A DNA stretch of 64,000 nt from NCBI RefSeq assembly GCF_024172095.1, contig NZ_JAMZDX010000001.1, forward strand, positions 896,001-960,000. Direction: 5' to 3'. The stretch's first letter is position 1. Each line of letters opens with the position of its first letter. The DNA is from Kitasatospora cinereorecta. Its GTDB lineage: Bacteria > Actinomycetota > Actinomycetes > Streptomycetales > Streptomycetaceae. Shown here one piece after another: positions 9,034 through 18,239 of the stretch. The notes beneath the pieces were generated by a model. The model saw nothing but the letters and a program-made list of their open reading frames with translations, did not search any database and had not been told where the DNA came from. The position numbers were made by a program, and so were the translations under genes.

Positions 9034-9252
9034 ATGTCCGAGACCAAGCTGGCCACTCGCTCCACGTTGAGCAGCGGTTCCACGGCGAACCCGCGCCGCA
9101 CGACCCTGGCCTCCGTCGCGGACTTCAGCCAGCTCCCGGGCTTCGCGGCCGTCCAGCCCCGCGAGTACACGGCCGAGCTGCCCGCCGCCACCGCCAACCC
9201 GCGCCGCACCCAGCTGATGGTCGCCCCGGCCCCGCGCCTGCCCCAGGACTGA
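9034..9252 (+). CDS. Small protein of unknown function with two TANPRRT repeats
   Basis: A 72-residue protein I do not recognise. The ATG at 9034 has GAGG nine bases upstream, and the frame shows the expected G/C-rich third positions. The motif TANPRRT occurs twice, at residues 17-23 and 53-59. Between the copies is a hydrophobic/aromatic stretch containing DFSQLPGF. There is no Cys, no membrane segment and no signal peptide. It is followed by a short hairpin and a candidate promoter for the FAH gene, so it may be a single-gene transcript. It could be a small regulator, a substrate peptide or a structural protein. Confidence 0.7.
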   Translation: MSETKLATRSTLSSGSTANPRRTTLASVADFSQLPGFAAVQPREYTAELPAATANPRRTQLMVAPAPRLPQD

Positions 9253-9300
9253 CGCCCCGGGCGCATATTGCGCCGCGGCACTGACCTGCGCCGACTAACC

Positions 9301-9329
9301 TTGACGACGCGAGCCGGGCCCGGAACTAC
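9301..9329 (+). promoter_or_regulatory. Candidate promoter of the FAH gene-gltX operon
   Basis: TTGACG and AACTAC are separated by 17 bases, about 60 bases before the GTG at 9388. The -35 is good for a vegetative streptomycete sigma factor and the -10 is weak. Assigned by pattern only. Confidence 0.35.
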
Positions 9330-9387
9330 GGGCTCGGCCACCGTCCGGGAGCGTCCGGGCGCCGACGAACCGAGAGGTTGCAGGGCA

Positions 9388-10188
9388 GTGCGTATTGCCA
9401 GGTTCTCCGTCCGGGAAGGGAGCCCTGCAGCGGGTTCCGTCTCCTTCGGTGTGGTCGAGGGGGAGGTGTCCGCGCCCGACTCGATGGTCGTCCACGCGTT
9501 GGCCGGCCACCCGTTCGGCCCGCCGCAACCGACCGGGGAGAGCTACCGGCTGCAGGACGTGCGCCTGCTCGCCCCGATGCTCCCCAACAAGATCGTCGCG
9601 GTCGGCCGCAACTACGCGGCGCACGCGGCCGAGCTCGGCAACGAGGTCCCGGCCGTCCCGCTGACCTTCTTCAAGCCCTCCACGGCCGTGATCGGACCCT
9701 CCGAGTCCATCGCCTACCCGCCGTTCTCCTCCGACGTGCAGCACGAGGCCGAGCTGGCCGTCGTGATCGGCCGGATGTGCCGCGAGGTCCCGCTCGAGCG
9801 GGTGCCGGAGGTGATCTTCGGCTACACCTGCGCCAACGACGTCACCGCGCGCGACGTGCAGCAGCGCGAGGGCCAGTGGGCCCGCGCCAAGGGCTTCGAC
9901 ACCTCGTGCCCGCTCGGCCCGTGGATCGAGACCGACCTCGACCCGGCCGACCTCGCCGTCACCTGCACGGTCAACGGCGAACTGCGCCAGGCCGGCCGCA
10001 CCTCCCAGATGATCCGCTCGGTCGCCGAGCTGATCGTCCACATCTCCGAGGCGATGACGCTGCTCCCCGGCGACGTCGTCCTCACCGGCACCCCGGCGGG
10101 TGTCGGACCCCTCAACGTCGGCGACGAGGTCGCCGTCTCCATCGAAGGCATCGGCACTCTCGCCAACAAGGTGATCAAGCGTGGCTGA
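9388..10188 (+). CDS. Fumarylacetoacetate hydrolase (FAH)-family protein
   Basis: A 266-residue member of the FAH superfamily, which contains metal-dependent hydrolases, decarboxylases and isomerases acting on C-C bonds of keto acids. Recognisable parts are [17 protein letters not shown], the metal-ligand run [12 protein letters not shown] with its Glu pair, [14 protein letters not shown] with the Asp ligand, and the C-terminal LTGTPAGVG signature. The GTG at 9388 (VRIARFSV) matches the usual family N-terminus, and an AGGG motif precedes it. It overlaps gltX by eight bases and so is translationally coupled to it. The substrate cannot be deduced from the sequence. Confidence 0.9.
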   Translation: MRIARFSVREGSPAAGSVSFGVVEGEVSAPDSMVVHALAGHPFGPPQPTGESYRLQDVRLLAPMLPNKIVAVGRNYAAHAAELGNEVPAVPLTFFKPSTAVIGPSESIAYPPFSSDVQHEAELAVVIGRMCREVPLERVPEVIFGYTCANDVTARDVQQREGQWARAKGFDTSCPLGPWIETDLDPADLAVTCTVNGELRQAGRTSQMIRSVAELIVHISEAMTLLPGDVVLTGTPAGVGPLNVGDEVAVSIEGIGTLANKVIKRG

Positions 10189-11680
10189 CACTCACCCGAA
10201 CGTTCGGGTCCGCTTCTGTCCCTCCCCGACCGGCAACCCGCACGTGGGCCTGGTCCGGACCGCCCTCTTCAACTGGGCCTACGCCCGCCACCACGGCGGC
10301 ACGCTGGTCTTCCGGATCGAGGACACCGACGCGGCCCGCGACTCCGAGGACTCGTACAACCAGCTGCTGGAGGCCATGCGCTGGCTGGGCTTCGACTGGG
10401 ACGAGGGCCCCGAGGTCGGCGGCCCGCACGCGCCGTACCGGCAGTCGCAGCGGATGGACATCTACGCCGACGTGGCGCAGAAGCTGCTGGCCGCCGGCCA
10501 CGCGTACCACTGCTACTGCACCACCGAGGAGCTGGACGCCCGCCGCGAGGCCGCCCGCGCGGCCGGCAAGCCGTCCGGCTACGACGGCCACTGCCGCGCG
10601 CTGACCGAGGACCAGGTCGCGGTGTACCGCCAGGAGGGCCGCACGCCCATCGTGCGGTTCCGGATGCCGGACACCCCGCTGACCTTCGACGACCTGGTCC
10701 GCGGCCCGATCACCTTCGACCCCAAGGACGTGCCGGACTACGGCATCGTCCGGGCCAACGGCGCGCCGCTCTACACCCTGGTCAACCCGGTCGACGACGC
10801 GCTGATGGAGATCACCCACGTGCTCCGCGGCGAGGACCTGCTCTCCTCGACGCCGCGTCAGATCGCCCTGTACGCCGCGCTGGCCGAGATCGGCGTCGGC
10901 AACGGCTCCACCCCGCGCTTCGGCCACCTGCCGTACGTGATGGGCGAGGGCAACAAGAAGCTCTCCAAGCGCGACCCGCAGGCCTCGCTCAACCTCTACC
11001 GCGAGCGCGGCTTCCTGCCCGAGGGCCTGCTCAACTACCTGGCCCTGCTGGGCTGGTCGCTCGCCGAGGACCGTGACGTCTTCGACATGGCCGAGATGGT
11101 CGCGGCCTTCGACATCGACGACGTCAACGGCAACCCGGCCCGCTTCGACCTGAAGAAGTGCGAGCACCTCAACGCCGAGCACGTCCGCCGGCTGGCGCCC
11201 GAGGAGTTCGTCCGCCGCCTGGTCCCGTACCTCCAGGCCCCCGGTCTGCTGCCGGCCGAGCCCGGCGCCGAGCAGCTCGACCTGCTGGCCAAGGTGGCGC
11301 CGCTCACCCAGGAGCGGATGGTCGTCCTCGGCGAGATCGTCAACATGGCCGGCTTCCTGTTCGTCGACCCGGCCGCCTTCACGGTCGACGAGGAGGACGC
11401 GGCCAAGGTGCTCACCGCCGACGCCCGGCCGGTGCTGGAGGCCTCGATCAAGGCGCTGGAGGGCCTGGCGGACTTCACCCCGGAGCCGATCCAGGCGGCG
11501 CTGCGCGAGGCGCTGGTGGACGGCCTGGGCATCAAGCCCAAGTTCGCCTTCACCCCGCTGCGGGTGGCGGTCACCGGCCGCCGGGTCTCGCCGCCGCTGT
11601 TCGAGTCCATGGAGCTGCTGGGCCGCGCGGAGACCCTGCGCCGGCTCGCCGCCGCCGTGGAGCTGACCCCCGCCTCCTGA
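10181..11680 (+). CDS. gltX: Glutamyl-tRNA synthetase
   Basis: A class I aminoacyl-tRNA synthetase of 499 residues, full length for a bacterial GluRS. The HIGH-type motif is in [11 protein letters not shown] (residues 13-23) and the KMSKS-type motif is KLSKR near 260. Actinomycetes lack glutaminyl-tRNA synthetase, so the enzyme is expected to be non-discriminating: it charges both tRNA-Glu and tRNA-Gln, and GatCAB then amidates Glu-tRNA-Gln. The start is the GTG at 10181, inside the end of the FAH gene. Genes for tRNA-Gln and tRNA-Glu follow within 210 bases. Confidence 0.97.
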   Translation: MADTHPNVRVRFCPSPTGNPHVGLVRTALFNWAYARHHGGTLVFRIEDTDAARDSEDSYNQLLEAMRWLGFDWDEGPEVGGPHAPYRQSQRMDIYADVAQKLLAAGHAYHCYCTTEELDARREAARAAGKPSGYDGHCRALTEDQVAVYRQEGRTPIVRFRMPDTPLTFDDLVRGPITFDPKDVPDYGIVRANGAPLYTLVNPVDDALMEITHVLRGEDLLSSTPRQIALYAALAEIGVGNGSTPRFGHLPYVMGEGNKKLSKRDPQASLNLYRERGFLPEGLLNYLALLGWSLAEDRDVFDMAEMVAAFDIDDVNGNPARFDLKKCEHLNAEHVRRLAPEEFVRRLVPYLQAPGLLPAEPGAEQLDLLAKVAPLTQERMVVLGEIVNMAGFLFVDPAAFTVDEEDAAKVLTADARPVLEASIKALEGLADFTPEPIQAALREALVDGLGIKPKFAFTPLRVAVTGRRVSPPLFESMELLGRAETLRRLAAAVELTPAS

Positions 11681-11789
11681 GGCTCGTCTAGGGGTCCTCG
11701 CGACCCCTGACGGCCCTCCCGTCGCCCTGCGGGCCCGGTGCGCTGACCAGGCCCGCAGGCGCGCCGGGCGCTGCCTGCGGTTATCGATT

Positions 11790-11818
11790 TTGGAGCGGGG
11801 CCACGCGTCGGGTAATGT
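11790..11818 (+). promoter_or_regulatory. Promoter of the Gln/Glu tRNA cluster
   Basis: TTGGAG, a 17-base spacer and TAATGT form a good vegetative-type promoter ending 70 bases before the first tRNA. The stretch is also more A/T-rich than the surrounding sequence. Confidence 0.6.
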
Positions 11819-11887
11819 TCTTTCTGCGCCGCCCGGGCAGGGAGGCGCAGACGCCGAGGAAGATCCCGCTGAGGGGTTGAACTCTGG

Positions 11888-11959
11888 TGGGGTATGGTGT
11901 AATTGGCAGCACGACTGATTCTGGTTCAGTTAGTCTAGGTTCGAGTCCTGGTACCCCAG
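11888..11959 (+). tRNA. tRNA-Gln (CTG)
   Basis: A 72-base cloverleaf with acceptor stem TGGGGTA/TACCCCA and discriminator G. The anticodon loop TTCTGGT has anticodon CTG at 11921-11923, inside an ACTGA/TCAGT stem. The T loop is GTTCGAGTC. CCA is not encoded. Confidence 0.96.
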
Positions 11960-11981
11960 CGCAGCACCTTGTGTGACGCAA

Positions 11982-12054
11982 GCCCCCGTTGTGTAGCGGC
12001 CTAGCACGCCGCCCTCTCAAGGCGGTAGCGCCGGTTCGAATCCGGTCGGGGGTA
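11982..12054 (+). tRNA. tRNA-Glu (CTC), copy 1
   Basis: A 73-base cloverleaf with acceptor stem GCCCCCG/CGGGGGT (closing G-U) and discriminator A. Anticodon CTC lies between the GCCGCC/GGCGGT arms. It is identical to the copies at 12088 and 12170. CCA is not encoded. Confidence 0.96.
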
Positions 12055-12087
12055 CGCAATCTCAACAATTGCAAATCGATGAGTCAA

Positions 12088-12160
12088 GCCCCCGTTGTGT
12101 AGCGGCCTAGCACGCCGCCCTCTCAAGGCGGTAGCGCCGGTTCGAATCCGGTCGGGGGTA
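12088..12160 (+). tRNA. tRNA-Glu (CTC), copy 2
   Basis: The same 73 bases as copy 1. It is separated from copy 1 by 33 bases that include a short A/T-rich spacer, and from copy 3 by nine bases. Confidence 0.96.
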
Positions 12161-12169
12161 CTCATCAAG

Positions 12170-12242
12170 GCCCCCGTTGTGTAGCGGCCTAGCACGCCGC
12201 CCTCTCAAGGCGGTAGCGCCGGTTCGAATCCGGTCGGGGGTA
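12170..12242 (+). tRNA. tRNA-Glu (CTC), copy 3
   Basis: The same 73 bases as copies 1 and 2. Only four bases separate it from the following tRNA-Gln, so the cluster must be a processed polycistronic transcript. Confidence 0.96.
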
Positions 12243-12246
12243 CTTT

Positions 12247-12318
12247 TGGGGTATGGTGTAATTGGCAGCACGAGTGATTCTGGTTCATTTAGTCTAGGTT
12301 CGAGTCCTGGTACCCCAG
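12247..12318 (+). tRNA. tRNA-Gln (CTG), variant copy
   Basis: Matches the tRNA-Gln at 11888 except in the anticodon stem, where AGTGA/TCATT replaces ACTGA/TCAGT and turns a C-G pair into G-U. Anticodon CTG and the other stems are intact, so it should be functional. Confidence 0.94.
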
Positions 12319-12330
12319 CCAGAAATCCTG

Positions 12331-12364
12331 AAGCTCCGGCGAAAAGCCGGGGCTTTTCTGTTTT
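12331..12364 (+). terminator. Terminator of the tRNA cluster
   Basis: AAGCTCCGGC and GCCGGGGCTT pair around GAAAA, followed by TTCTGTTTT. This is one of the few hairpins in the window with a U-rich tail. Confidence 0.8.
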
Positions 12365-12404
12365 CCCGGTGCTCGACCGGACGCCTCGACCGTGTGCGAC
12401 GACG

Positions 12405-12435
12405 AAGGACCCGCCCCCGACGGGGGCGGGTCCTT
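12405..12435 (-). terminator. Terminator downstream of ndgR
   Basis: AAGGACCCGCCCC and GGGGCGGGTCCTT form a near-perfect long stem with a tiny loop. It lies 17 bases past the ndgR stop and can act in both directions between ndgR and the tRNA cluster. Confidence 0.75.
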
Positions 12436-12451
12436 GCTGCGTCCCTGCCGC

Positions 12452-13165
12452 TCAGCTGCGGCGCAGGGCCTCGGTCAGCCGGTTGGCGGCCTCGATGATG
12501 GCCTGGGCGTGCAGGCGGCCCGGGTGGCGGGTGAGGCGCTCGATCGGCCCGGAGACCGAGACGGCCGCCACGACGCGGTTGGAGGGCCCGCGGACCGGCG
12601 CGGAGACGGACGCCACACCGGGCTCCCGCTCGCCGATCGACTGGGCCCAGCCGCGGCGCCGTACGCCGCTCAGCGCGGTGGCGGTGAAGCGGGCGCCCTG
12701 GAGGCCGCGGTGGAGGCGCTCGGGCTCCTCCCAGGCCAGCAGGACCTGTGCCGCGGAGCCGGCCTTCATCGGCAGCGTGGAGCCGACCGGCACGGTGTCC
12801 CGCAGGCCCGAGAGCCGCTCGGCGGCGGCCACGCAGATGCGCATCTCGCCCTGGCGTCGGTAGAGCTGGGCGCTCTCCCCGGTCACGTCGCGCAGATGCG
12901 TGAGCACCGGCCCGGCGGCGGCGAGCAGGCGGTCCTCGCCGGCGGCGGCCGAGAGCTCGGCGAGTCGGGGGCCGAGGATGAACCGGCCCTGCATGTCCCT
13001 GGTGACCAGGCGGTGGTGTTCGAGTGCGACGGCGAGACGGTGGGCCGTGGGCCGCGCCAGACCGGTGGCGGCGACCAGCCCCGCCAACGTGGCGGGGCCC
13101 GACTCCAGTGCGCTGAGCACCAGAGCGGCCTTGTCGAGAACGCCGACGCCGCTAGTGTTGTCCAT
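12452..13165 (-). CDS. ndgR: IclR-family regulator NdgR
   Basis: A 237-residue IclR-family transcription factor. It has an N-terminal winged helix ([20 protein letters not shown], about residues 18-37) and a C-terminal effector domain ending in [15 protein letters not shown]. Length, sequence and the divergent position next to leuC identify it as NdgR, a streptomycete regulator of leucine and other amino-acid biosynthesis that binds the ndgR-leuC intergenic region and affects antibiotic production. The ATG at 13165 ([12 protein letters not shown]) is the family start. Repeated GTCTC/GAGAC boxes directly upstream are candidate autoregulatory sites. Confidence 0.94.
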   Translation of the reverse strand: MDNTSGVGVLDKAALVLSALESGPATLAGLVAATGLARPTAHRLAVALEHHRLVTRDMQGRFILGPRLAELSAAAGEDRLLAAAGPVLTHLRDVTGESAQLYRRQGEMRICVAAAERLSGLRDTVPVGSTLPMKAGSAAQVLLAWEEPERLHRGLQGARFTATALSGVRRRGWAQSIGEREPGVASVSAPVRGPSNRVVAAVSVSGPIERLTRHPGRLHAQAIIEAANRLTEALRRS

Positions 13166-13216
13166 GTCTCGATACTGCAGTCTCAGTGGGCGAGACGCAA
13201 GTTCAATCTCGCGAGA
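13166..13216. promoter_or_regulatory. Candidate NdgR operator region
   Basis: Next to the ndgR start, GTCTC occurs at 13166-13170 and again at 13180-13184, where it pairs with GAGAC at 13192-13196 across seven bases. A perfect palindrome TCTCGCGAGA follows at 13207-13216. The cluster lies between the divergent ndgR and leuC genes, where NdgR is known to bind in relatives. Assignment to NdgR is inferred. Confidence 0.5.
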
Positions 13217-13399
13217 AAAGCGCCACTCTTGATGCAGCAGCCCGGGAGACACCCAGGATGGACCCGCACCACGGCGTCCACATCCTGGACACGGTCCGGC
13301 GTGCAGGTCGCGACTCGAAGCGAGCCTCACAGGGCGGCAAGGGATCTAGACCTCGACGACACGAGAAGGCCGGCAGAGCGGCCGGCTGGAGGGAAAGCG

Positions 13400-14821
<1,422 letters not shown>

Positions 14822-14824
14822 GCC

Positions 14825-15421
14825 ATGGAGAAGTTCACCACCCACACCGGCCGCGCCGTTCCGCTGCGCCGCTCCAACGTGGACACCGACCAGATCATCC
14901 CGGCGCACTGGCTGAAGAAGGTCACCCGCTCCGGTTTCGAGGACGGCCTGTTCGAGGCCTGGCGCAAGGACGAGGAGTTCGTCCTCAACCGCCCGGAGCG
15001 CCAGGGCGCCAGCGTGCTGGTGGCCGGCCCCGAGTTCGGCACCGGCTCCTCCCGCGAGCACGCGGTGTGGGCGCTGCAGAACTACGGCTTCCAGACGGTC
15101 ATCTCCTCGCGCTTCGCCGACATCTTCCGCGGCAACTCGCTGAAGAACGGCCTGCTGACGGTCGTCCTGCCGCAGGAGACCGTGGAGCGGCTGTGGGAGC
15201 TGACCGAGGCCGACCCGACCGCCGAGATCACCGTCGACCTGGAGGCCCGCGAGGTCCGCGCCGAGGGCGTCACGGCCGGTTTCGAGCTGGACGACAACGT
15301 CCGCTGGCGGCTGCTCAACGGCCTGGACGACATCAGCATCACGCTCCAGAACGAGGCGGACATCGCTACGTTCGAGGCGACCCGTCCCGCGTACAAGCCG
15401 CGGACCCAGCCGGCCGCCTGA
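14825..15421 (+). CDS. leuD: 3-isopropylmalate dehydratase small subunit
   Basis: A 198-residue small (swivel) subunit that completes the LeuCD enzyme. Family landmarks are the N-terminal [15 protein letters not shown], the [15 protein letters not shown] loop and [14 protein letters not shown]. The ATG is three bases after the leuC stop. A strong hairpin at 15445-15480 ends the operon. Confidence 0.98.
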   Translation: MEKFTTHTGRAVPLRRSNVDTDQIIPAHWLKKVTRSGFEDGLFEAWRKDEEFVLNRPERQGASVLVAGPEFGTGSSREHAVWALQNYGFQTVISSRFADIFRGNSLKNGLLTVVLPQETVERLWELTEADPTAEITVDLEAREVRAEGVTAGFELDDNVRWRLLNGLDDISITLQNEADIATFEATRPAYKPRTQPAA

Positions 15422-15444
15422 GCGATCCCTTTCTGACGCACCAC

Positions 15445-15480
15445 CGGAAGACCCGCCCCCACCCGGGGGCGGGTCTTCCG
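15445..15480 (+). terminator. Terminator of leuCD
   Basis: CGGAAGACCCGCCCCC, loop ACCC and GGGGGCGGGTCTTCCG form a perfect 16-bp stem 23 bases after the leuD stop. Confidence 0.85.
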
Positions 15481-15601
15481 CGTTGAGCACGCGGAGTCAA
15501 GCGGGAGTTCGAACCGTCGACGGCACACTCATCCGGCGTTCCCAATGCGGTGAATGAGGGGCTGGTGCAGTACAACTCCGGGCAGATGGCACAATCGATG
15601 C

Positions 15602-15892
15602 ATGCACCGGAACCCCGAACCTCCGTACCCGGGTGGCGAACCCGCGTGGCCGGAGGGGACGGACGGTGCCACCGACTCGGAAGTCACAGCGCTCTACGCA
15701 CTTGTGGCCGAGCGGTTGAAGCAAGCCCATGCCCGCGTTCATGCGCTGAACGTGTCAACGGACGCAAAGACCGCTCTCACCCGACAACTGCTGATCGTCA
15801 CCGAGACCGCCAAGCGTGATCTCCCGGAGGCGGCACGGCGGTTGAGTCGCTTTGTGCAGGACCTCGACGAGGGGCGCATCCCGCCCGTCTGA
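15602..15892 (+). CDS. Conserved small protein of unknown function
   Basis: A 96-residue soluble protein. A Pro-rich N-terminus of about 25 residues is followed by a predicted helical bundle (EVTALYALVAERLKQAHARV, then AARRLSRFVQDLDEG). No catalytic motif is evident. The ATG at 15602 is preceded by a weak ribosome site. It lies between leuD and hup, a position where, from memory, streptomycete genomes carry a similar small gene. Function not assigned. Confidence 0.75.
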   Translation: MHRNPEPPYPGGEPAWPEGTDGATDSEVTALYALVAERLKQAHARVHALNVSTDAKTALTRQLLIVTETAKRDLPEAARRLSRFVQDLDEGRIPPV

Positions 15893-16025
15893 GGTCGGCG
15901 ATGTGCAAATTCGTTGCGACACTAGGGTGATTCACGCGTTTGGTAATTGAAACTCCGCAGATCCATACCTAACGTGCGAAATGAACGGATGGAATCATCC
16001 GGCGCCCGTTTCCGAAGGGGAAGAC

Positions 16026-16718
16026 GTGAACAAGGCTCAGCTTGTCGAAGCGGTGGCCGAGCAGCTGGGCGGTCGCAAGGCTGCCGCAGAGGCCGTCGAC
16101 GCAGTGCTCGACACCATGGTGCGTGCCGTCGTGGCGGGTGACCGCGTGTCGGTCACCGGTTTCGGCACCTTCGAGAAGGTGGAGCGCTCGGCGCGCTTCG
16201 CCCGCAACCCGCAGACCGGCGAGCGCGTGAAGGTCAAGAAGACCTCGGTGCCGCGCTTCCGTCCGGGCCAGGGCTTCAAGGACCTCGTCTCCGGCACGAA
16301 GAAGCTGCCGAAGGAGGGCCCGTCCGTCAAGAAGGCCCCCAAGGGTTCGCTCACCCCGGGCAAGTCCGGTGTCGCCGCCCCCGCCGCCAAGCGTGCCGCC
16401 ACCAAGCGCGCTGCCGCGGCCGCGACCACCGCCGCCACCAAGAAGACCGCGGCGAAGAAGACCACCGCCACCGCCGCCGCGAAGAAGGCCGCCCCGGCGA
16501 AGAAGGCCACCACCGCCAAGTCGACGGCCGCGAAGACCACCGCCGCCAAGACCACGGCCGCCAAGACCGCTGCCGCGAAGAAGGCCGCCCCGGCCAAGAC
16601 CGCTGCCGCCAAGAAGGCCACCCCGGCGAAGAAGACCACCACCGCCGCCAAGAAGACCGCTCCGGCGAAGAAGACCACCACGCGGAAGACCACCGCGCGC
16701 AAGTCCACCGCCAAGTAA
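16026..16718 (+). CDS. hupS: HU-family nucleoid protein with histone-H1-like tail (HupS type)
   Basis: A 230-residue nucleoid-associated protein. Residues 1-92 form an HU domain (MNKAQLVEAVAEQL start; GFGTFEKVERSARFARNPQTG and VPRFRPG in the DNA-binding arm). From about residue 93 to the end is a Lys/Ala/Thr/Pro tail of AAKK, TTAKK and APAKK repeats, like histone H1. This architecture is typical of streptomycete HupS, which is linked to spore-nucleoid compaction. The GTG at 16026 follows AAGGGGAAGAC. The tail codons are repetitive, so the copy number of repeat units may vary between strains. Confidence 0.95.
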   Translation: MNKAQLVEAVAEQLGGRKAAAEAVDAVLDTMVRAVVAGDRVSVTGFGTFEKVERSARFARNPQTGERVKVKKTSVPRFRPGQGFKDLVSGTKKLPKEGPSVKKAPKGSLTPGKSGVAAPAAKRAATKRAAAAATTAATKKTAAKKTTATAAAKKAAPAKKATTAKSTAAKTTAAKTTAAKTAAAKKAAPAKTAAAKKATPAKKTTTAAKKTAPAKKTTTRKTTARKSTAK

Positions 16719-16719
16719 G

Positions 16720-16737
16720 GCCCTTCGGGCGTTTTCC
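16720..16737 (+). terminator. Short terminator after hupS
   Basis: GCCC, loop TTC and GGGC, followed by GTTTTCC, immediately after the stop codon. The stem is small but has a T run. The longer hairpin at 16773 probably does most of the work. Confidence 0.45.
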
Positions 16738-16772
16738 GACGGCCCGTCGTTCGACGGACCGTCAGGATCGCA

Positions 16773-16823
16773 CAGCTGCGGCGGCCCGCCTCCGGACGAA
16801 TCCGGGGCGGGCCGCCGCAGCTG
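16773..16823. terminator. Bidirectional terminator between hupS and the GntR gene
   Basis: An 18-bp perfect outer stem (CAGCTGCGGCGGCCCGCC and its complement) is extended by an inner CCGGA/TCCGG stem closed by CGAA. It lies between convergent genes and can serve both. Confidence 0.85.
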
Positions 16824-16844
16824 TTCGCGTTCGGGGCGCGGGTG

Positions 16845-17600
16845 TCAGGACTCCGCGGTCTCCGCGAAAGGACCGACCGCGAGCTCGTAGACGATGTCCC
16901 AGCGCGCATCCGGCACCACCAGATCGGCGGTCTCCACCGCCCGGCCGTCGGCGTCCAGGTGCGTGCGCTCGATGACCGTCACCAGGTCGCCGACCGAGAT
17001 GCCGAGCAGGTTGGCCTGCTCCAGGGTGGCCCGGGCCGGGCGCGGCCGCTCCACCACCCGTGCGACCCGCACGCCGATCGACGCCATCCGCGCCACCACG
17101 CCCCGGCCGGTACCCAGCGGGCCGTACTCGGGCATCAGCACCGGGGTGCCGTCGGTGACCGCCATCGGCTCCCAGCTCTCGGCGAGTTGGACCGGCCGGC
17201 GGTCGGCCAGGTACTCGTAGCGGGTGCGGACGGTGGCGTCGCCCGGGGCGATGCCGAGCCGGTGCGCGATGTGCTCGGGAGCCGGCACCCGGGTGTCCGT
17301 GTGGGACTCCCAACTGTCCGGCGCGCAGGCGCCCTCGACGGCGGTGCCCGCCCATGAGCGCGGCATCGGCCGGCGCTCGGTCGGGGTCCGGACGTAGGTG
17401 CCCGAGCCGGTCCGGCCCTCCAGCAGCCCTTCGGCGATGAGGAGTTCCTGCGCGCGCTGCAGCACGTTGGCGCCGACGTCGTAGGTCTCGGCGAGCTTCG
17501 CCCGGGACGGCAGCCGCTCGCCGACCGGCCACTCGCCCGCCGAGACTCGGCGGCGGAGGTCGTCCGCGATCCGCAGGTACGGAGGCTCCTGTGAGGGCAT
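16845..17600 (-). CDS. GntR-family regulator with UTRA domain
   Basis: A 251-residue HutC-type GntR regulator. The winged helix spans about residues 5-70 (YLRIADDLRRRVSAGEWPVG, SGTYVRTP), and a UTRA effector domain spans about 85-245, ending DARWDIVYELAV. The ATG at 17600 (MPSQEPPYLRIADDL) is a typical start. It is divergent from two small orphan genes with an 18-bp palindrome between them, so autoregulation and control of that pair are likely. Similar regulators are found on actinobacterial integrative plasmids, but no mobility gene is near. The ligand is unknown. Confidence 0.92.
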   Translation of the reverse strand: MPSQEPPYLRIADDLRRRVSAGEWPVGERLPSRAKLAETYDVGANVLQRAQELLIAEGLLEGRTGSGTYVRTPTERRPMPRSWAGTAVEGACAPDSWESHTDTRVPAPEHIAHRLGIAPGDATVRTRYEYLADRRPVQLAESWEPMAVTDGTPVLMPEYGPLGTGRGVVARMASIGVRVARVVERPRPARATLEQANLLGISVGDLVTVIERTHLDADGRAVETADLVVPDARWDIVYELAVGPFAETAES

Positions 17601-17641
17601 CTGGCTCTCCCGGCGGGCAGGACGGGTGATTCGGAGTTGAC

Positions 17642-17678
17642 AATCTAATGCATCAGGTGGAATCTAATGCGTTAGATT
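17642..17678. promoter_or_regulatory. GntR operator candidate
   Basis: AATCTAATGCGTTAGATT at 17661-17678 is a palindrome with seven-base arms. The half-site AATCTAATGC also occurs 19 bases earlier, at 17642-17651. The A/T richness stands out against the background. It lies between the divergent GntR gene and the 17718 gene, 41 bases before the GntR start. Confidence 0.65.
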
Positions 17679-17717
17679 CACGTTACGTGACCGGCTGCTC
17701 TCGGGGAGAGGCGTTGC

Positions 17718-17960
17718 GTGCGAACCACCAGGGCGTTTGACCTCGCGTACCGGCTCGCCGTCGCCGCGGGAGCCCGGGCCCGCGTCCGCCGCAGACCGGA
17801 CGGCGGCTACCGGGTGGAGGCCGAGATTCCCGGCGACCTCGGCGAGGAGGCCCACCGAGCCGTCCTCACCGCCCTCGCCGCGGCCGACCGCTTCGGTCAC
17901 GTCTACCTGGCCGCGTCCCACTCGGTGTGGGCGGAGATCGACGAGGAGTCAACCCAGTGA
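17718..17960 (+). CDS. Small orphan protein, GntR-linked
   Basis: An 80-residue protein I do not recognise, basic at the N-terminus and mixed alpha/beta by appearance (ARVRRRPDGGYRVEAEIPGD suggests a beta hairpin, then a helix with HRAVLTALAAADRFG). No cysteine pair or membrane segment is present. The GTG at 17718 has GGGGAGAGG upstream. Its stop overlaps the next start by four bases (GTGA), so the two genes form an operon under the GntR operator candidate. Confidence 0.7.
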   Translation: MRTTRAFDLAYRLAVAAGARARVRRRPDGGYRVEAEIPGDLGEEAHRAVLTALAAADRFGHVYLAASHSVWAEIDEESTQ

Positions 17961-18217
17961 CCGTGCCCCGCGTCTACACGGTGTCGATCGAGGACATCAC
18001 CGAACCGGCCACCTTCAGCCGACTGCCCGACGCCGTCGCGGCGCTCTGGGAGTCCCTGCGGGTGCTGCCGCTCGGTTGGACCCAGTACGAGGCCTACCGC
18101 TACTTCTTCGGACCCGGCGCGGTCGAACGGGTCGAGGACTTCCTCTCCCGCGAGGGCGAACTGGTGCTCAGCTTCCGGATGGCCGGTCGCTCGCACGCCG
18201 TCCGCGTCCGCGGCTGA
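17957..18217 (+). CDS. Second small orphan protein, GntR-linked
   Basis: An 86-residue protein I do not recognise, translationally coupled to the gene before it through GTGA. It contains aromatic-rich stretches (PLGWTQYEAYRYFFGPG) and ends in two beta-like strands (ELVLSFRMAGRSHAVRVRG). No catalytic motif can be seen. It may act together with the 80-residue partner. An in-frame GTG three codons earlier or later cannot be excluded as the start. Confidence 0.68.
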   Translation: MTVPRVYTVSIEDITEPATFSRLPDAVAALWESLRVLPLGWTQYEAYRYFFGPGAVERVEDFLSREGELVLSFRMAGRSHAVRVRG

Positions 18218-18239
18218 ACCGCCGCCGCACGGACGGGTT

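Noticed and set aside
13217..13399. Possible leucine attenuator upstream of leuC
   Set aside because: No short reading frame with clustered Leu codons and no terminator/antiterminator pair is visible.
15490..15545. tRNA-like T arm (GTTCGAACCGTC) after leuD
   Set aside because: The T stem does not pair properly and no acceptor or anticodon arm can be drawn on either strand.
16369..16890. Proline-rich open frame over the hup tail
   Set aside because: It is a frame-shifted reading of the AAG/GCC repeats of the HU tail.
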